Notes: a model not told the origin generated them from the sequence alone. Counted from the first letter of the stretch, positions 26,416 through 36,480 are shown. The stretch is DNA of 52,597 nucleotides from Acidithiobacillus sp. (GCF_027322205.1 NZ_DAHVHY010000007.1:1-52597), one strand, 5' to 3'. Numbers and translations: made by a program.

Positions 26416-26685
26416 TCAATCCGCCACATTCCAGTGGGTTCCAACGTGACCGGCACGGAGCCATGCCAAGTAACGGCGCGCTTCATGGATACTAAGAAAA
26501 GACGGCTCTTGATCGTGGTGATAACGCACGCAGACATAATGCCCTGCCGCCCGGGCGTGGGCGCCGTTGAATTCTTCAGGGGACAGTGCCCCCTTTGACG
26601 AAATGGCATCAATGTCCTGAGCAAGCTCGAAAGCCGAAAGCCTCAAATCTGCTGCAGGTCTTGCTATTTGCCTGAAAAACGACAT
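26416..26685 (-). CDS. Small protein of unknown function (89 aa)
   Basis: The ATG at 26685 follows GGGAGG with good spacing. The protein starts with an amphipathic MSFFRQIARPAADLRL, is rich in Ala, Glu and His (HARAAGHYVCVRYHHD) and ends with THWNVAD. There is no recognised family. It is the first gene of the leftward group and would be driven from the AT-rich region before dabB2. Confidence 0.6.
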   Translation of the reverse strand: MSFFRQIARPAADLRLSAFELAQDIDAISSKGALSPEEFNGAHARAAGHYVCVRYHHDQEPSFLSIHEARRYLAWLRAGHVGTHWNVAD

Positions 26686-26808
26686 AAAACCTCCCGTTGC
26701 TCCATTCAAGACAGACATCGTCTGGAACACTCTTGCGTTTATCACGAGACCTCATGGCCCGCACCCGATATCACATGGGCAAAATACTCTACTCTCCATC
26801 GGGTTCTG

Positions 26809-26830
26809 TCGGCGCGCACAGAGGGGCGAT
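26809..26830 (+). repeat. 22-bp dispersed repeat, copy 1
   Basis: TCGGCGCGCACAGAG then GGGCGAT recurs at 36481-36502 with one mismatch. Both copies are flanked by partly complementary C/T- and G/A-rich arms, suggesting an imperfect hairpin. Confidence 0.55.
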
Positions 26831-26859
26831 GACTGGAGAAGAGTGTGGGGGTGGCTCTG

Positions 26860-27146
26860 TTTTAACAAAAGTTAAATATTTTTACGATTATATTTAACAT
26901 TAACTAAATATAATTGGGTGTGCCCGTCGGCGAACTTCTCAAGCGGGAAAGGCCAAAAAGTTAGTTTTTCGAAGTGCTCTGGATTTGTCCACAGTTTTAG
27001 GCATGGGCCAATACATTTAGATAAGTAAAACATCAATGTTATAAATCTTAACTTATTATTTATCGATATACAGGTTACTGTTCACTTCGCAAAGCTGTAG
27101 CAAGCGGTCACCGGGTTACATTTCAGACTTCACGCAGGAGCTGCGC
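26860..27146 (+). promoter_or_regulatory. AT-rich control region upstream of dabB2 with CbbR-like sites
   Basis: A very AT-rich region holds TTA-N7-TTA (26872-26884), further TTA/TAA triplets to about 26910 and a second AT cluster at 27015-27070. The pattern and composition resemble the cbbR-cbbL control region. Regulation of this locus by CbbR or another LysR protein is therefore plausible. There is no gene in 26750-27146. Confidence 0.45.
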
Positions 27147-28796
27147 ATGATTGCGAATATTGCATCCTCTCTTCTTATGTTGGTTGCGCCATGGCCGTTG
27201 CTATTGGTGGGTTTACTTGTCGGAATCCGTGCGGACCATCATGCGCGCTGGGTCAAGTCGCTGAGCGGCGGTGCCAATTGGTTTGCGCTACTTTGTAGCA
27301 TTTCTGCCACGGTAATGTATGTGACGATGGCACAGCATTCACAGACCTATCTGTCGATGCATCTGCCTTGGGAATTAGGCTCATTTGCCATCCGAACGCT
27401 GGTCAATCCATTGACTCTCATTATGTTCCTGTTGGTCTCCTTCATGGGAATGATTGTCTCTCGATTCTCCGCCACGTATATGGTAGGGGACGCTCATGAG
27501 GGACGGTTCCACCGATGGCTGAGTCTGACGGTTGGCGCATTTCTAGTGTTGATTGTGACAGATAATATCTGGGGATTCTGGATTTCATTTGTCGCCGCCA
27601 GTCTGTTTTTACATCAGTTATTGATATTCTATCGCGAACGTCCACTCGCCGTGATGGCCGCACGCAAAAAATATTTGTTTTCGCGTGTCGCCGACGTGAG
27701 CCTTTTCACTGCTTTTCTGCTGATAGCACGGACCACTGGAAGGGCAGAGTTTTCAGGAATCGCACAGTGGATGCACGCGTGGCACGGAAGTCTTCCTGCC
27801 AGCTTGCAGATCGCAACAGGCCTGATTGTGCTCTGTGCTATTTTAAAGAGCGGGACATTCCCTCTGCGTGGTTGGCTTATTCAGGTTATGGAGGCCCCCA
27901 CGCAGGTTTCGGCGCTATTACATGCGGGACTCATTTATACCGGGGCATTTCTGCTCTTGCGTGTCAGTCCCATGGTCACCCACGTAAGTTGGGCCTGGAC
28001 CGTACTCATCATTGCGGGGCTTTTATCTGCAACGGTGTCATCTCTCATGATGATGACGGAAACCAATATCAAAGAATCACTGGCGTATTCCACTTCTGCG
28101 CAACTGGGTTTCATGCTCATGGAATGTGGCTTGGGTTTGTACAGTATTGCGGTACTCCATATTGTCGCTCACTCCGTCTATAAGGCGCATGCATTCCTGT
28201 CTTCCGGGAGCGTGGTAGACAATTTCCGTGGACCGATGATCCAGAAGCTCAATATTAAGCAAACGCTCGGACGCGCGGAATTGGCAATTGTTATATCAGG
28301 GCTGGTCACCTTTGGCGTTGCCATGGCATTTGGCATTGATTTGCAAAAGCAACCCACTTTGCTGACGATTGGCGCCATCGTCGCCATTGCGATGGGCCAG
28401 CTCCTGCTGCAAGCCCTCAATAGGTCTGGAGTCGGAGCCGGCACCTTGCTTTCCCGAGTGGCTCTGTTAAGCATCATTGTCTGTTCAGCCTATTTTGGGC
28501 TGCATGATCTGTCTTCCGACTTGCTGGGCACCAGCATTCCCAGTGATACCCTACAGGCTGATCATATTCCAATCTGGTTACTGGCGCTTATCGTCGTGGC
28601 TTTTCTTTCCTTGTTGCACATTCAGCAACTTTTGCCCCGTCTGCAGAAGTCGCCTTTTTGGCAGGCCGTGTATGTGGACCTATACAATGGACTATATGTT
28701 GATCTGGTTTTTAGCCAGATGGCCTTTCTTCACGCATCGAAGAGAGGGAAAACACTGGATGCGGCAAATCCACAATTTCAGTTCCCGAAGGAGTAG
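27147..28796 (+). CDS. dabB2: Second DAB membrane subunit DabB (NuoL/MrpA-like)
   Basis: A 549-residue polytopic protein of the same family as dabB1, with the signature APTQVSALLHAGLIYTGA and LAYSTSAQLGFMLMECG. The reading frame is intact. The start follows CAGGAG. The gene directly precedes dabA2 (2 bp between stop and start), as in standard DAB operons, but dabA2 is destroyed, so this subunit is left without its local partner. It might pair with DabA1 or be on its way to decay. Confidence 0.9.
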   Translation: MIANIASSLLMLVAPWPLLLVGLLVGIRADHHARWVKSLSGGANWFALLCSISATVMYVTMAQHSQTYLSMHLPWELGSFAIRTLVNPLTLIMFLLVSFMGMIVSRFSATYMVGDAHEGRFHRWLSLTVGAFLVLIVTDNIWGFWISFVAASLFLHQLLIFYRERPLAVMAARKKYLFSRVADVSLFTAFLLIARTTGRAEFSGIAQWMHAWHGSLPASLQIATGLIVLCAILKSGTFPLRGWLIQVMEAPTQVSALLHAGLIYTGAFLLLRVSPMVTHVSWAWTVLIIAGLLSATVSSLMMMTETNIKESLAYSTSAQLGFMLMECGLGLYSIAVLHIVAHSVYKAHAFLSSGSVVDNFRGPMIQKLNIKQTLGRAELAIVISGLVTFGVAMAFGIDLQKQPTLLTIGAIVAIAMGQLLLQALNRSGVGAGTLLSRVALLSIIVCSAYFGLHDLSSDLLGTSIPSDTLQADHIPIWLLALIVVAFLSLLHIQQLLPRLQKSPFWQAVYVDLYNGLYVDLVFSQMAFLHASKRGKTLDAANPQFQFPKE

Positions 28797-28798
28797 AC

Positions 28799-29131
28799 AT
28801 GAAAGCACCAGCGACATCCGCCCCGCATCAGGACATCAAAGCGAACATTGAAGGAGCATGCCAGAGAATTGCTCCCCTCTGGCCGCTCAAGCACTTTGTT
28901 GCGGTAAATCCATACTTTGGCTTGCGCGATCAACCTTTCTGGCAAGCGGATCAGACGCTTCGCAAGATCACCGGCGAGGGTCTGACAATGCCACGGCCAT
29001 ATTACGAAGAACAGATCACCAACGGACGGATCACCCAAGAGGATTTGGACGAAGCACTGAAGGAGATGCACAGCACTTGGAATGTGGCCCAGCTCGAGCC
29101 GGCGATGAAACAGCGTGCGCATTCCGGCGAT
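28799..29131 (+). pseudogene. dabA2: DabA2 (DUF2309), 5' part, cut by an IS element
   Basis: The first 111 codons of a DabA protein, with PLWPLKHFVAVNPYFGL, the counterpart of the conserved RTFIHHNPLFGLEHL of dabA1. The frame is cut at 29131 by the IS21-type element and stops artificially inside it. The start at 28799 follows GAAGGAG inside the end of dabB2, so the original gene was translationally coupled. The 3' part continues at 31692. Confidence 0.9.
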
Positions 29132-29209
29132 CGTGGGCAGTGATTCCGCTGATCGTGGGCACCCCCGAAAAGCGTACATTCCGGTCACCGCCATTTTATG
29201 CTCAGGTGG

Positions 29210-29967
29210 TCACGATGGGTCAACTTTTGGTATTTCGTGAGCGTCACGATGACGACGCAGGGAGTCTCCCTTCAAATCCAATCGGTGGGCACTTTGCAGC
29301 AGCCGGTCCAGTACCGCATCGGCCACGGTGGGTTCTCCCAAGTATTCATGCCAATGATCCACCGGGAGTTGGCTGGTAATCAGTGTGGCTCGTTGGTTCA
29401 CCCGGTCATCAATGATCTCCAATAAATCTCGAACGTCTTCCCTATTCATGGGGGCAAGCCCCCAGTCGTCTAAGATAAGCAAATCCACCTTGGCGAGCGT
29501 ATTCAGATAACGCCCGAAGCTGCCGTCACCATGACGAATGCGGAGTTCTTCAAACAGGCGGGGCAAGCGCAGATACCGCACGCTCAATCTCTGACGGCAG
29601 GCCTGATGCCCCAGGGCACAGCCCAGCCAGGTTTTGCCGGTGCCGGTGGCGCCAGTAATTAGCAGATTATGGCCTTGCCGAATCCAGGTGTTCTGGATTA
29701 GTGCCATCACCTTGGATCGGTCCAGTCCACGGGAGCCGCGATAGTCGATATCCTCCACACAGGCATTCTGCTTGAGATGGGCGAGCTTCAGCAGGCGCGT
29801 CAGACGGCGTTGATCCCGGGCACAGAGTTCCCGGTCCAGGAGCGTCCCAGACGCTCTTCGAAGGAGAGATCCTGGATCTGGGGGAGGCGGGACTGTTCGT
29901 CGAGCGCATCGGCCATGGCGTGCAGATTGAGTTGCCGCAGCGCATTCAGAGTGGGTTGTTGTAACAT
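29210..29967 (-). pseudogene. istB: IS21 helper ATPase IstB, frameshifted
   Basis: The ATG at 29967 follows AGGAAGG. The N-terminal part ([20 protein letters not shown] to SFEERLG) is in one frame and the rest ([11 protein letters not shown] onwards) in another; one base seems to be missing near 29845. The AAA+ features are otherwise intact: Walker A GATGTGKT, Walker B LLILDDWG, and the C-terminal [17 protein letters not shown]. IstB helps IstA in target choice and strand transfer. With the frameshift this copy is probably immobile on its own, unless the shift is programmed or a sequencing error. Confidence 0.82.
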
Positions 29968-29984
29968 GCGATTTTCCTTCCTGC

Positions 29985-31526
29985 TCAATGGTAGTAGCGG
30001 GGTCCGCGGATGTTGTCGTGAGTGGGCAGTGGGGCCGCCTTTTGAGGTGCCTCCGGTATCTGGTCCAGTCCCTGTTGCAGGATGGATTTGACGCTGTTGG
30101 TGGTGGGGGACCCCACCTTCATCGCCCGGAGACAAGCAGCATTCAGGCGGGTTTTGTCATAGCTGCGGGAGAGGCTGAGCAAACCCAGGCAGGAGCGGTA
30201 ACCCTGCTCGGGATGGGGCTTGCTCTCCAGTTGCCAGCGCACCACATCCCGAGTCGCAGGACCGATGGAGAGCGCCCAGTTCAACAACCGTCCCGGAGTC
30301 CATTCGCTATGCCGCTGATGGGCCTTGGGCATGTGCTCCGTCAGGGTGCTGTAGCGGCCCCGGCTGTCCTCGCGCAGGTGGCTGGCCACCCGTTGCTGCT
30401 GATGGAATATTTCTACGGTTCGGGCACTGACCAGCAGATCGACCCGCTCATGGGCCAGACGGTAAGGGACCGAGTAACGATGCCGGTTATACTCCATGTG
30501 GTAGTCGATGCTGACCTTGGCGGTTTTCCAGACGGCAAAGACATAATCCTGCGCTGGCAGGGGTTTTAGGGCGGGTCGATCCAAAGCCTCGAAGGTGCTT
30601 TTACGGCTGCCGGGTAGCTGCTTGAAGGGGCGCTGATTCAGATCCTCCAGCAGGCGGCGGATCTCCATGTTGAGATCCATCAGCGAGAAGAACTGGAAGT
30701 GGCGTAGACGCGCCAGAATCCAGCGCTCCACCACTTGCACGCCGACCTCGACCTTCGCCTTGTCTTTGGGTTTATAGGGGCGTGTCGGAAGCACTACGGC
30801 CCCGTAATGGGTGGCCAGATCCTGATAGCTGCGATTGATCTGCGGCTCATAGCGGGACGCCTTGGTGACGGCCGCCTTGAGGTTGTCGGGGACCAACAGT
30901 ACGGGGGCTCCGCCAAAATACCGGAGCGCCCGCACATGAGAGCCCAGGAAGTCGCCGAGGCTCTGACTCCAGGTGGCCTCGCAATAGGTATAGCTGGAAG
31001 CCCCCAGCACCGCTACAAATATTTGGGCCTGGCGAATCTCTCCGGTGCCAGGGTCAATGACCGGCACCGTGGGACCGGCATAATCGATGAAGAGTTTCTC
31101 ACCGGCCACATGGTTCTGGCGCATGCTGCGCTTGAGGCGGCCTTTCCAGGCCCGATAGTGAGTGCAGAACTGGGAATACTGATAGACGCGCTGCCCGCTC
31201 TGCGCCGCCACGTACTCCTCCCACAACAACTGCAGAATCATGCCATTGCGCCGCATCTCCGTATGAATCGCCCCAAAATCCGGCATTACCGGCGCCGTCA
31301 CAGTGGCGGATCGATGGCTGGGGAAAAGCAGTGCTTCCAGTTTTTCCGGGTCCATTTCGGCGGGCAAAGGCCAAGAGACATTGGCCTGTTCGGCCTTCTG
31401 CAAATATTTGCCAACCGCTCCCTTAGAAAGTCGGCAGACCTGCGCAATTTGCCGCTGGCTGAGGCCCGCAGCATGTAAACGGATCACTTCTTGAATTGCT
31501 CTCATGGTCATCCTCGGTGTGGGCAT
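29985..31526 (-). CDS. istA: IS21 transposase IstA
   Basis: A 513-residue DDE transposase. The start at 31526 is chosen because CAGGAGATC lies just upstream; the longer frame to 31652 runs into the terminal repeats. The N-terminal helix-turn-helix is [19 protein letters not shown]. The DDE core shows LFIDYAGP (Asp), [10 protein letters not shown] (Asp) and [11 protein letters not shown] (Glu). The C-terminal region is the usual IS21 tail with [10 protein letters not shown]. The frame is intact. It ends 17 bp before istB. Confidence 0.93.
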   Translation of the reverse strand: MPTPRMTMRAIQEVIRLHAAGLSQRQIAQVCRLSKGAVGKYLQKAEQANVSWPLPAEMDPEKLEALLFPSHRSATVTAPVMPDFGAIHTEMRRNGMILQLLWEEYVAAQSGQRVYQYSQFCTHYRAWKGRLKRSMRQNHVAGEKLFIDYAGPTVPVIDPGTGEIRQAQIFVAVLGASSYTYCEATWSQSLGDFLGSHVRALRYFGGAPVLLVPDNLKAAVTKASRYEPQINRSYQDLATHYGAVVLPTRPYKPKDKAKVEVGVQVVERWILARLRHFQFFSLMDLNMEIRRLLEDLNQRPFKQLPGSRKSTFEALDRPALKPLPAQDYVFAVWKTAKVSIDYHMEYNRHRYSVPYRLAHERVDLLVSARTVEIFHQQQRVASHLREDSRGRYSTLTEHMPKAHQRHSEWTPGRLLNWALSIGPATRDVVRWQLESKPHPEQGYRSCLGLLSLSRSYDKTRLNAACLRAMKVGSPTTNSVKSILQQGLDQIPEAPQKAAPLPTHDNIRGPRYYH

Positions 31527-31691
31527 CCCTGATCTCCTGTAAAAAGAGCCAAGGATGCCGTTTAAGTCAATGAATGACCAAAATGTTTTCTTTTCGCCAA
31601 GGGGAAACCGGGGCACCGGTTCCGGAAAATCCGCAAAAGTGCCCACCATCAATCGGAATCACTGCCCACGATCAAACGGAATAGGTGCCCA

Positions 31692-33875
31692 CGATGCCCC
31701 GGAATACGCAACAGCGATCGGCCAGTCGCAATGTGCCCTTCCCAGCCTTCGCGGATGCCATGTTCGCCGATGATCGTCGGAATTGGCCGGGCTTCGTTGT
31801 GGAAAGGATTAGCCAATATTGCGCGGCTTACTTTGACGAGGGGCAGGCCGCATGGAGCATGCCGTGGCGCGATGGCCCGATGTATCAGGGTTGGTTAAAG
31901 TTCATGCATTTCGACAAGAGCCCGCGAATGATCGGTTTGCGCGGGATTGGAGAAGCGGCCGCTGCACTCCCGGCAGCCGCAGAAACGGCTATTGCCTGGG
32001 CTCTGAAGGAACTCTCCGTCCCGTTCGATCTGACTGATGATTATCTCTTTGCAGCACTCCTGAGTATCGGAGGCTGGGCGGGTTGGGCTAGATATTTGCG
32101 TTGGCAGGCCGAATTGAAGGGTGAGACCGATCAATCCTTGCGTGATCTTCTCGCCATCCGCGTGTGTTGGGATGCCATTCTTCACACAAGCTGTGTTGAT
32201 ATCGCCGCACGAAAGCAATGGCACCTGATGTTGCACACCCAAAAAAATAGGGCGATAGAACAACCGTCGGAGCACGTTGATGCCATTTTACAGACCGCGC
32301 TGGAAATCGGCTATCAGCGTTCATTGATCAAATCACTAAATGCCTCGAAGTCAAGCAATGCAGTCACTGAGCGACCCGTGGCGCAGGCTGCGTTTTGCAT
32401 AGACGTGCGCTCCGAAATCATCCGCCGGGCGCTGGAAACAGTGGCGCCAGGCATTCAAACCTTGGGATTCGCGGGCTTCTTTGGCGTACTCATGGAATAC
32501 GTTCCATTCGCTGCGAATATGCCTAAAGGGCATCTCCCCGTCATTTTCAATCCGCCTTATCGGGTGTGCGAGGACCTGAGTCATGCGAGCGAGGATGAAA
32601 AGCAACGGCATGCCGCAAAAAGGCAATTACGCCTACGGGTAGCCACCGCCTGGAAGAGTTTCAAAACATCAGCAGTGTCGACGTTCACCTTTGTGGAAGC
32701 CACCGGATTGATATATGCCCCGAAGCTTTTCGGTGACAGCATGGGTTGGACCCGCACCGTACCCCATCCGGACGAAAGGGGCCTTAATAGTGAGACGAAA
32801 CAGAGACTGCGCCCACGCTTGATCGCTAGCGGTAACGGTAAATCCAGTACAAAAAGTACCGGAATATCCGAAACTGAGCGGGCGGGGGTCGGGGAATTCA
32901 TCCTTAAAAACATGGGCCTGACGCAGACATTCGCACGCCTGATCTTATTGGCGGGCCATGGCAGTACTACGCGGTCAATAATCCGCAGGGGACTGGACTC
33001 GATTGCGGCGCTTGCGCCGGGCAGACGGGAGAAGCCAGTGCCCGGATTGCGGTAAGCTTGCTAAACGATCCGGTGACCCGCCGGGGCCTTGAGGAGAAAG
33101 GGCTTAAAATTCCGAAAGACACCTATTTCATCGCTGGATTGCATGACACCACAACAGATGAAGTGATGCTCTTCGATACGGAAGATCTGCCGGCAACACA
33201 CGCCAAAGATCTGGCGCAACTCCGCCAATGGCTGGCCGATGCGGGTGAACTTACGCGGATGGAGCGCGCCACCCTGCTGGGTACGGCCTCTCAAGCTCCT
33301 GATGTAGTCACGCGCGATATGCGGCGACGCACTCGGGACTGGGCCGAGGTCAGGCCTGAATGGGCACTAGCTGGCAACGCCGCTTTTATCGCGGCCCCCG
33401 CCAGAGGACAAGGGGCGTTGACTTGGGGGGTCGGGCTTTTTTGCATGATTATGACTGGCAAAAAGACGCGGGCTTCTCCACATTGGAATTGATTATGACT
33501 GCACCCATGGTGGTGGCAAACTGGATCAATATGCAATATTACGGCTCTATGGTAGACACTTTGCGTTTCGGTAGCGGCAATAAAGTGCTACATAATGTCG
33601 TTGGGGGATCTATCGGTGTTCTTGAGGGGAATGGAGGGGACTTGCGTGTCGGTTTTGCCATGCAGTCTCTGCACGACGGTAATCGTTGGATCCATGAGCC
33701 GGTCCGTCTCAACGTGTTGATTGAGGCCCCGCAGGCGGAGATGGAGAGTGTCATTTCCCGCCACGTTCTCGTCCGAGAACTGGTGGATAATGGTTGGCTT
33801 TATCTTTTCCAGATCGATGATGATGGCAGTGTTTACCGTCGCGTATGCGACAAGCAGTGGCAAAGGATGACGTGA
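31692..33875 (+). pseudogene. dabA2: DabA2 (DUF2309), 3' part, with frameshifts
   Basis: This continues dabA2 after the IS. The main frame runs to 33055 with the zinc-site motif FCIDVRSEIIRRALE and GFAGFFGV. An apparent 2-bp insertion near 32971 then moves the frame: TVNNPQGTGLDCGACAGQ and RIAVSLLNDPV are encoded in the next frame. A further shift near 33410 is needed to reach [18 protein letters not shown] and the true C-terminus ([16 protein letters not shown]). Joining the two halves at the CGAT target also leaves a one-base mismatch in register. With at least three lesions besides the IS, the gene is dead. The zinc ligands themselves are still encoded. Confidence 0.9.
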
Positions 33876-33932
33876 AATAATTTCTGCCGTATTGTGCAGC
33901 AAGACTCGCCCGAGATGGCTATTGGAGGAAAT

Positions 33933-34007
33933 ATGGAAGCTATGTGTGGGAGATCTGACCAACGTCGGCGGGAGAGACCAGCAACCATGGAGGGTTCTTT
34001 TTTATGA
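33933..34007 (+). CDS. Possible 24-codon leader ORF before the PDC-sensor gene
   Basis: The ATG at 33933 follows a strong GGAGGAAAT site and the stop overlaps the ATG of the next gene (ATGA). The peptide is basic and Arg-rich and matches nothing I know. The arrangement suggests translational coupling, but the frame is too short to judge by coding bias. Confidence 0.35.
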   Translation: MEAMCGRSDQRRRERPATMEGSFL

Positions 34008-35032
34008 GTACGCACGAAGACTCTTCTCTGCCCAGACGGGTATTTCAGCAACGTGCGTTGCTTACCGGGTTGCTGTACGACCCATTGCGCCACCTGGCGG
34101 ATGCATGCGGTCGGGTGTGGGGTGACCGCCCAAAAATGGAGGCTGCATTGAACGAGGCCTTCTCCACCGTGCCGCACTGTAAATTTCTATATGCGTTGGA
34201 CACCGGTGGAGTGCAGATAACGTCCAACATCAGCCGTGAAGGTCTGCTCGCCGAGCACTTTGGCCGGGATCGATCGGACCGGCCATACATCAGAGAAGCC
34301 TTGCTGGCCGCCGAATATTCTGACAAAAATCGCGAGGCGCAGTATCAGCAATGGCCCTATATCCGAGAGGGGGTCCAAGCCGTCGATTTTCTGTTGTGCG
34401 AAGCTTACATCAGTCTGCGGGCGCTACGGCCGTCATTAACCGCTGTCCAATTTGTACGTGACAGTGACGGAATACTTCTCGGTTTCATAGGTGCTGATTT
34501 TGCTTTGAGGGACTTGCCTCAGCCCAGCGAAATATACGAAGAGCCCCGGTATCCCCGGCGCTTCGAAGGAGACCCGTTCATTTCAGATACGGTCGTTACG
34601 AAGATGCGTTCGGAAAGCAAAATGGATCGGCATCTGGATACCGTGCTTAGTGTGGTGGAAGAATTGATACTCGTACATGGCGTGTATCATGTAATTCTGC
34701 ATTTCTCCAGCAGCCAGGCCATACTTTGGGTGATGGATGATCCGTATCGGTATCGTCTGCTGACCATGGAAGAACTAATTGACCCGAATATTTGCTTGGC
34801 GTATCCCAAGCGCTCCTATCCAGATGGAACTGTGGTAACCCACCAGGAGATTCGGGCTATATTGAGTAATTTGAGAACATTGAGACTCATGAAAGGAATG
34901 TTTTATCTTCGCTCTGGATCAATCAATATCTTTAACGGTACAGTAGGGTTGACATTTTCCTCCGATTGCTCTCACTATATTCCATATGACGAGCTCCTCA
35001 AAAGGGATCATTCTTTGTGGAATAATGGCTGA
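34004..35032 (+). CDS. PDC (Cache-like) sensor domain protein without output domain
   Basis: A 342-residue protein. The part around residues 50-150 (FLYALDTGGVQITSNISREG, HFGRDRSDRPYIREAL, FVRDSDGILLGFIGADF) is a PDC/Cache-type ligand-binding fold. The remainder (MDRHLDTVLSVVEELILVHG, TLRLMKGMFYLRSGSINIF) is unfamiliar. I see no membrane helix, signal peptide, GGDEF, EAL, kinase or methyl-accepting region. The family occurs in sulfur oxidisers; the ligand is unknown. It sits directly downstream of dabA2. Confidence 0.7.
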   Translation: MSTHEDSSLPRRVFQQRALLTGLLYDPLRHLADACGRVWGDRPKMEAALNEAFSTVPHCKFLYALDTGGVQITSNISREGLLAEHFGRDRSDRPYIREALLAAEYSDKNREAQYQQWPYIREGVQAVDFLLCEAYISLRALRPSLTAVQFVRDSDGILLGFIGADFALRDLPQPSEIYEEPRYPRRFEGDPFISDTVVTKMRSESKMDRHLDTVLSVVEELILVHGVYHVILHFSSSQAILWVMDDPYRYRLLTMEELIDPNICLAYPKRSYPDGTVVTHQEIRAILSNLRTLRLMKGMFYLRSGSINIFNGTVGLTFSSDCSHYIPYDELLKRDHSLWNNG

Positions 35033-35383
35033 CTTTCAAAGTAAGCCCCCGGAGGCTTCGTGGAGCATTTCAGTGTCGGAGTCAGCCAACAAGGCATGCT
35101 CGGAACCGGCGGATTCCAGGCAACAGGTAACTCAGCAGTATTATATTTCTGATTCTTAGAATATAGACAATTAGGTTCCCGATAGTGACCAAGGAGAGCC
35201 TTAGAAATGCAATCAGTCACAGGGAAGAATGCCGATGGCGCAGTGCGGAAGCCTGCACAGCAGGCGCTGTTGGATAAGCAGCCTGTCAGCGAATTGAGCG
35301 TTGGTGCCTTTTGCCGCAAGGTATCCGTGAGTGCTGCGAGTTTTTACCGCTAGTGGGGTTACAGCGATGAGAAACACACGAAT
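35033..35383. other. Intergenic stretch with a transposon relic
   Basis: After the PDC-sensor gene the sequence carries no full gene. A short frame at 35207-35353, listed separately, is the only coding-like part. No terminator with a clear U-tract was found. Confidence 0.5.
35207..35353 (+). pseudogene. Relic resembling the N-terminus of an IS66-type accessory protein
   Basis: After AAGGAG an ATG opens 48 codons ending in VGAFCRKVSVSAASFYR then a TAG followed by TGG. The segment resembles the S..AFC...GLS.STFYRW helix-turn-helix of IS66 TnpA-like proteins. The stop falls where a conserved Trp would be. The assignment is by motif only. Confidence 0.4.
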
Positions 35384-36233
35384 TTAGGTATTAGTCTGGT
35401 GAATTTTTGATGCAAGCTTGACAGTTTGTGCTTGTCTTTTTATATCATCAAATTTTGTGGCAAGATCAGTGATTATCTCATTATTCGATGTGATAGTCAC
35501 TTTTCCCAAAGAATCCTCCCTGTGTGATATTATCCCTGCTGTTTGTTCTTCTGATATGGCAAAGCTAGCATATGGCAACAGCTTGTCTAAATCGCTTCTA
35601 AAAGCGTACGATACGTTGATATTATTTTCTTCCTGTTCTTCCATGATTTCTTTTATTTCAGATAAATCATCTTTGTTGTTTAAAATAAATATACGTTCAG
35701 TGTGGATACCTCTTTTTGCCTGCCGGTAGTTTAGCTTTGCATGTTCAGACATGTCCTTTCCCGATTTCCAATAAAACCTTTTGGTAAGGTTGCTTACAAC
35801 TTTAAATGACTGTCCTGGCTCTAATGCCGCCAGCAAGATCATCGAAGCTGAATAAATATCATGAAAAACAAAGTCTCCATTTTTCTGCCTGACTTAATAC
35901 ATGATGTATTTTCTCGAAATCCGCAAGAGCTATTCTGGTAGAAACACCCGTGTTATTCTTTTTTAGTTTATTATATAGCTTTATGGCTTTATTGAGTGCA
36001 ATCTAATCCTTATGAGAAAGCTCCAATGACGGGAAATCATTTTTTAATCTTTTTTCTATATTATCGATAGCTATTATCACTTCTGTAAAAAATGTCGCCA
36101 ATGCAAAAGCCAAAATAATTACCAGTTTTATCGAAACATTAAAATTAAAGTATGCGCTCAACCAGAATGTTAGCACGATAAATACCATACCAAATAACCC
36201 AATAAATATTCGTAGAAACATAGCCTTTGACAT
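35384..36233 (-). pseudogene. Broken AT-rich gene: two-helix membrane anchor plus cytoplasmic domain
   Basis: Three adjacent minus-strand pieces look like one gene. From the ATG at 36233: two transmembrane helices (FLRIFIGLFGMVFIVLTFWL and IKLVIILAFALATFFTEVI) and a charged tail to a TAG at 36003. The same frame then continues as LNKAIKLYNKLKKNN, STRIALADFEKIHHVLSQAEK. A one-base shift near 35880 leads into GDFVFHDIYSASMILLAAL and the 35842-35384 frame with HTERIFILNNKDDLSEIKEI and QEENNINVSYAFR. The latter resembles the C-terminal PLD-like or effector domain seen in phage-defence and stress proteins, but this is weak. The low GC compared with its neighbours points to recent transfer. Confidence 0.55.
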
Positions 36234-36480
36234 CACGTAACCCCACTGTATTGGGTAAATATATTTATTGTCATTTTTTGCTATGGTTAGAATCCGTACA
36301 CCTCTCTCTTCCGATGCAGCAACACCGAACAGCAAAGGACGATTTTTTCTTCGTACCCATCGGCTGAATGTGATACTATCGTCGCAGATCGCTTTGGACG
36401 CAGAGCTAGCCCAGTTCGCGAATACTTATTGGATTTGCCACAAAAACTCATAGCTCGTCCCCTCTCCCCATAGAGGTTTA

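Larger units (their letters stand above)
29132..31691 (-). mobile_element. IS21-family insertion sequence inside dabA2
   Basis: A 2.56-kb element with the istA/istB gene pair. Ends: the left end begins CGTGGGCAGTGATTCCG with a second GATCGTGGGCA copy; the right end, read inward, has GTGGGCA three times with ATTCC in between. Such multiple terminal repeats are typical of IS21. The tetranucleotide CGAT flanks both sides (29128-29131 and 31692-31695) and may be the target duplication; the exact borders are uncertain by 2 bp. Confidence 0.88.
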
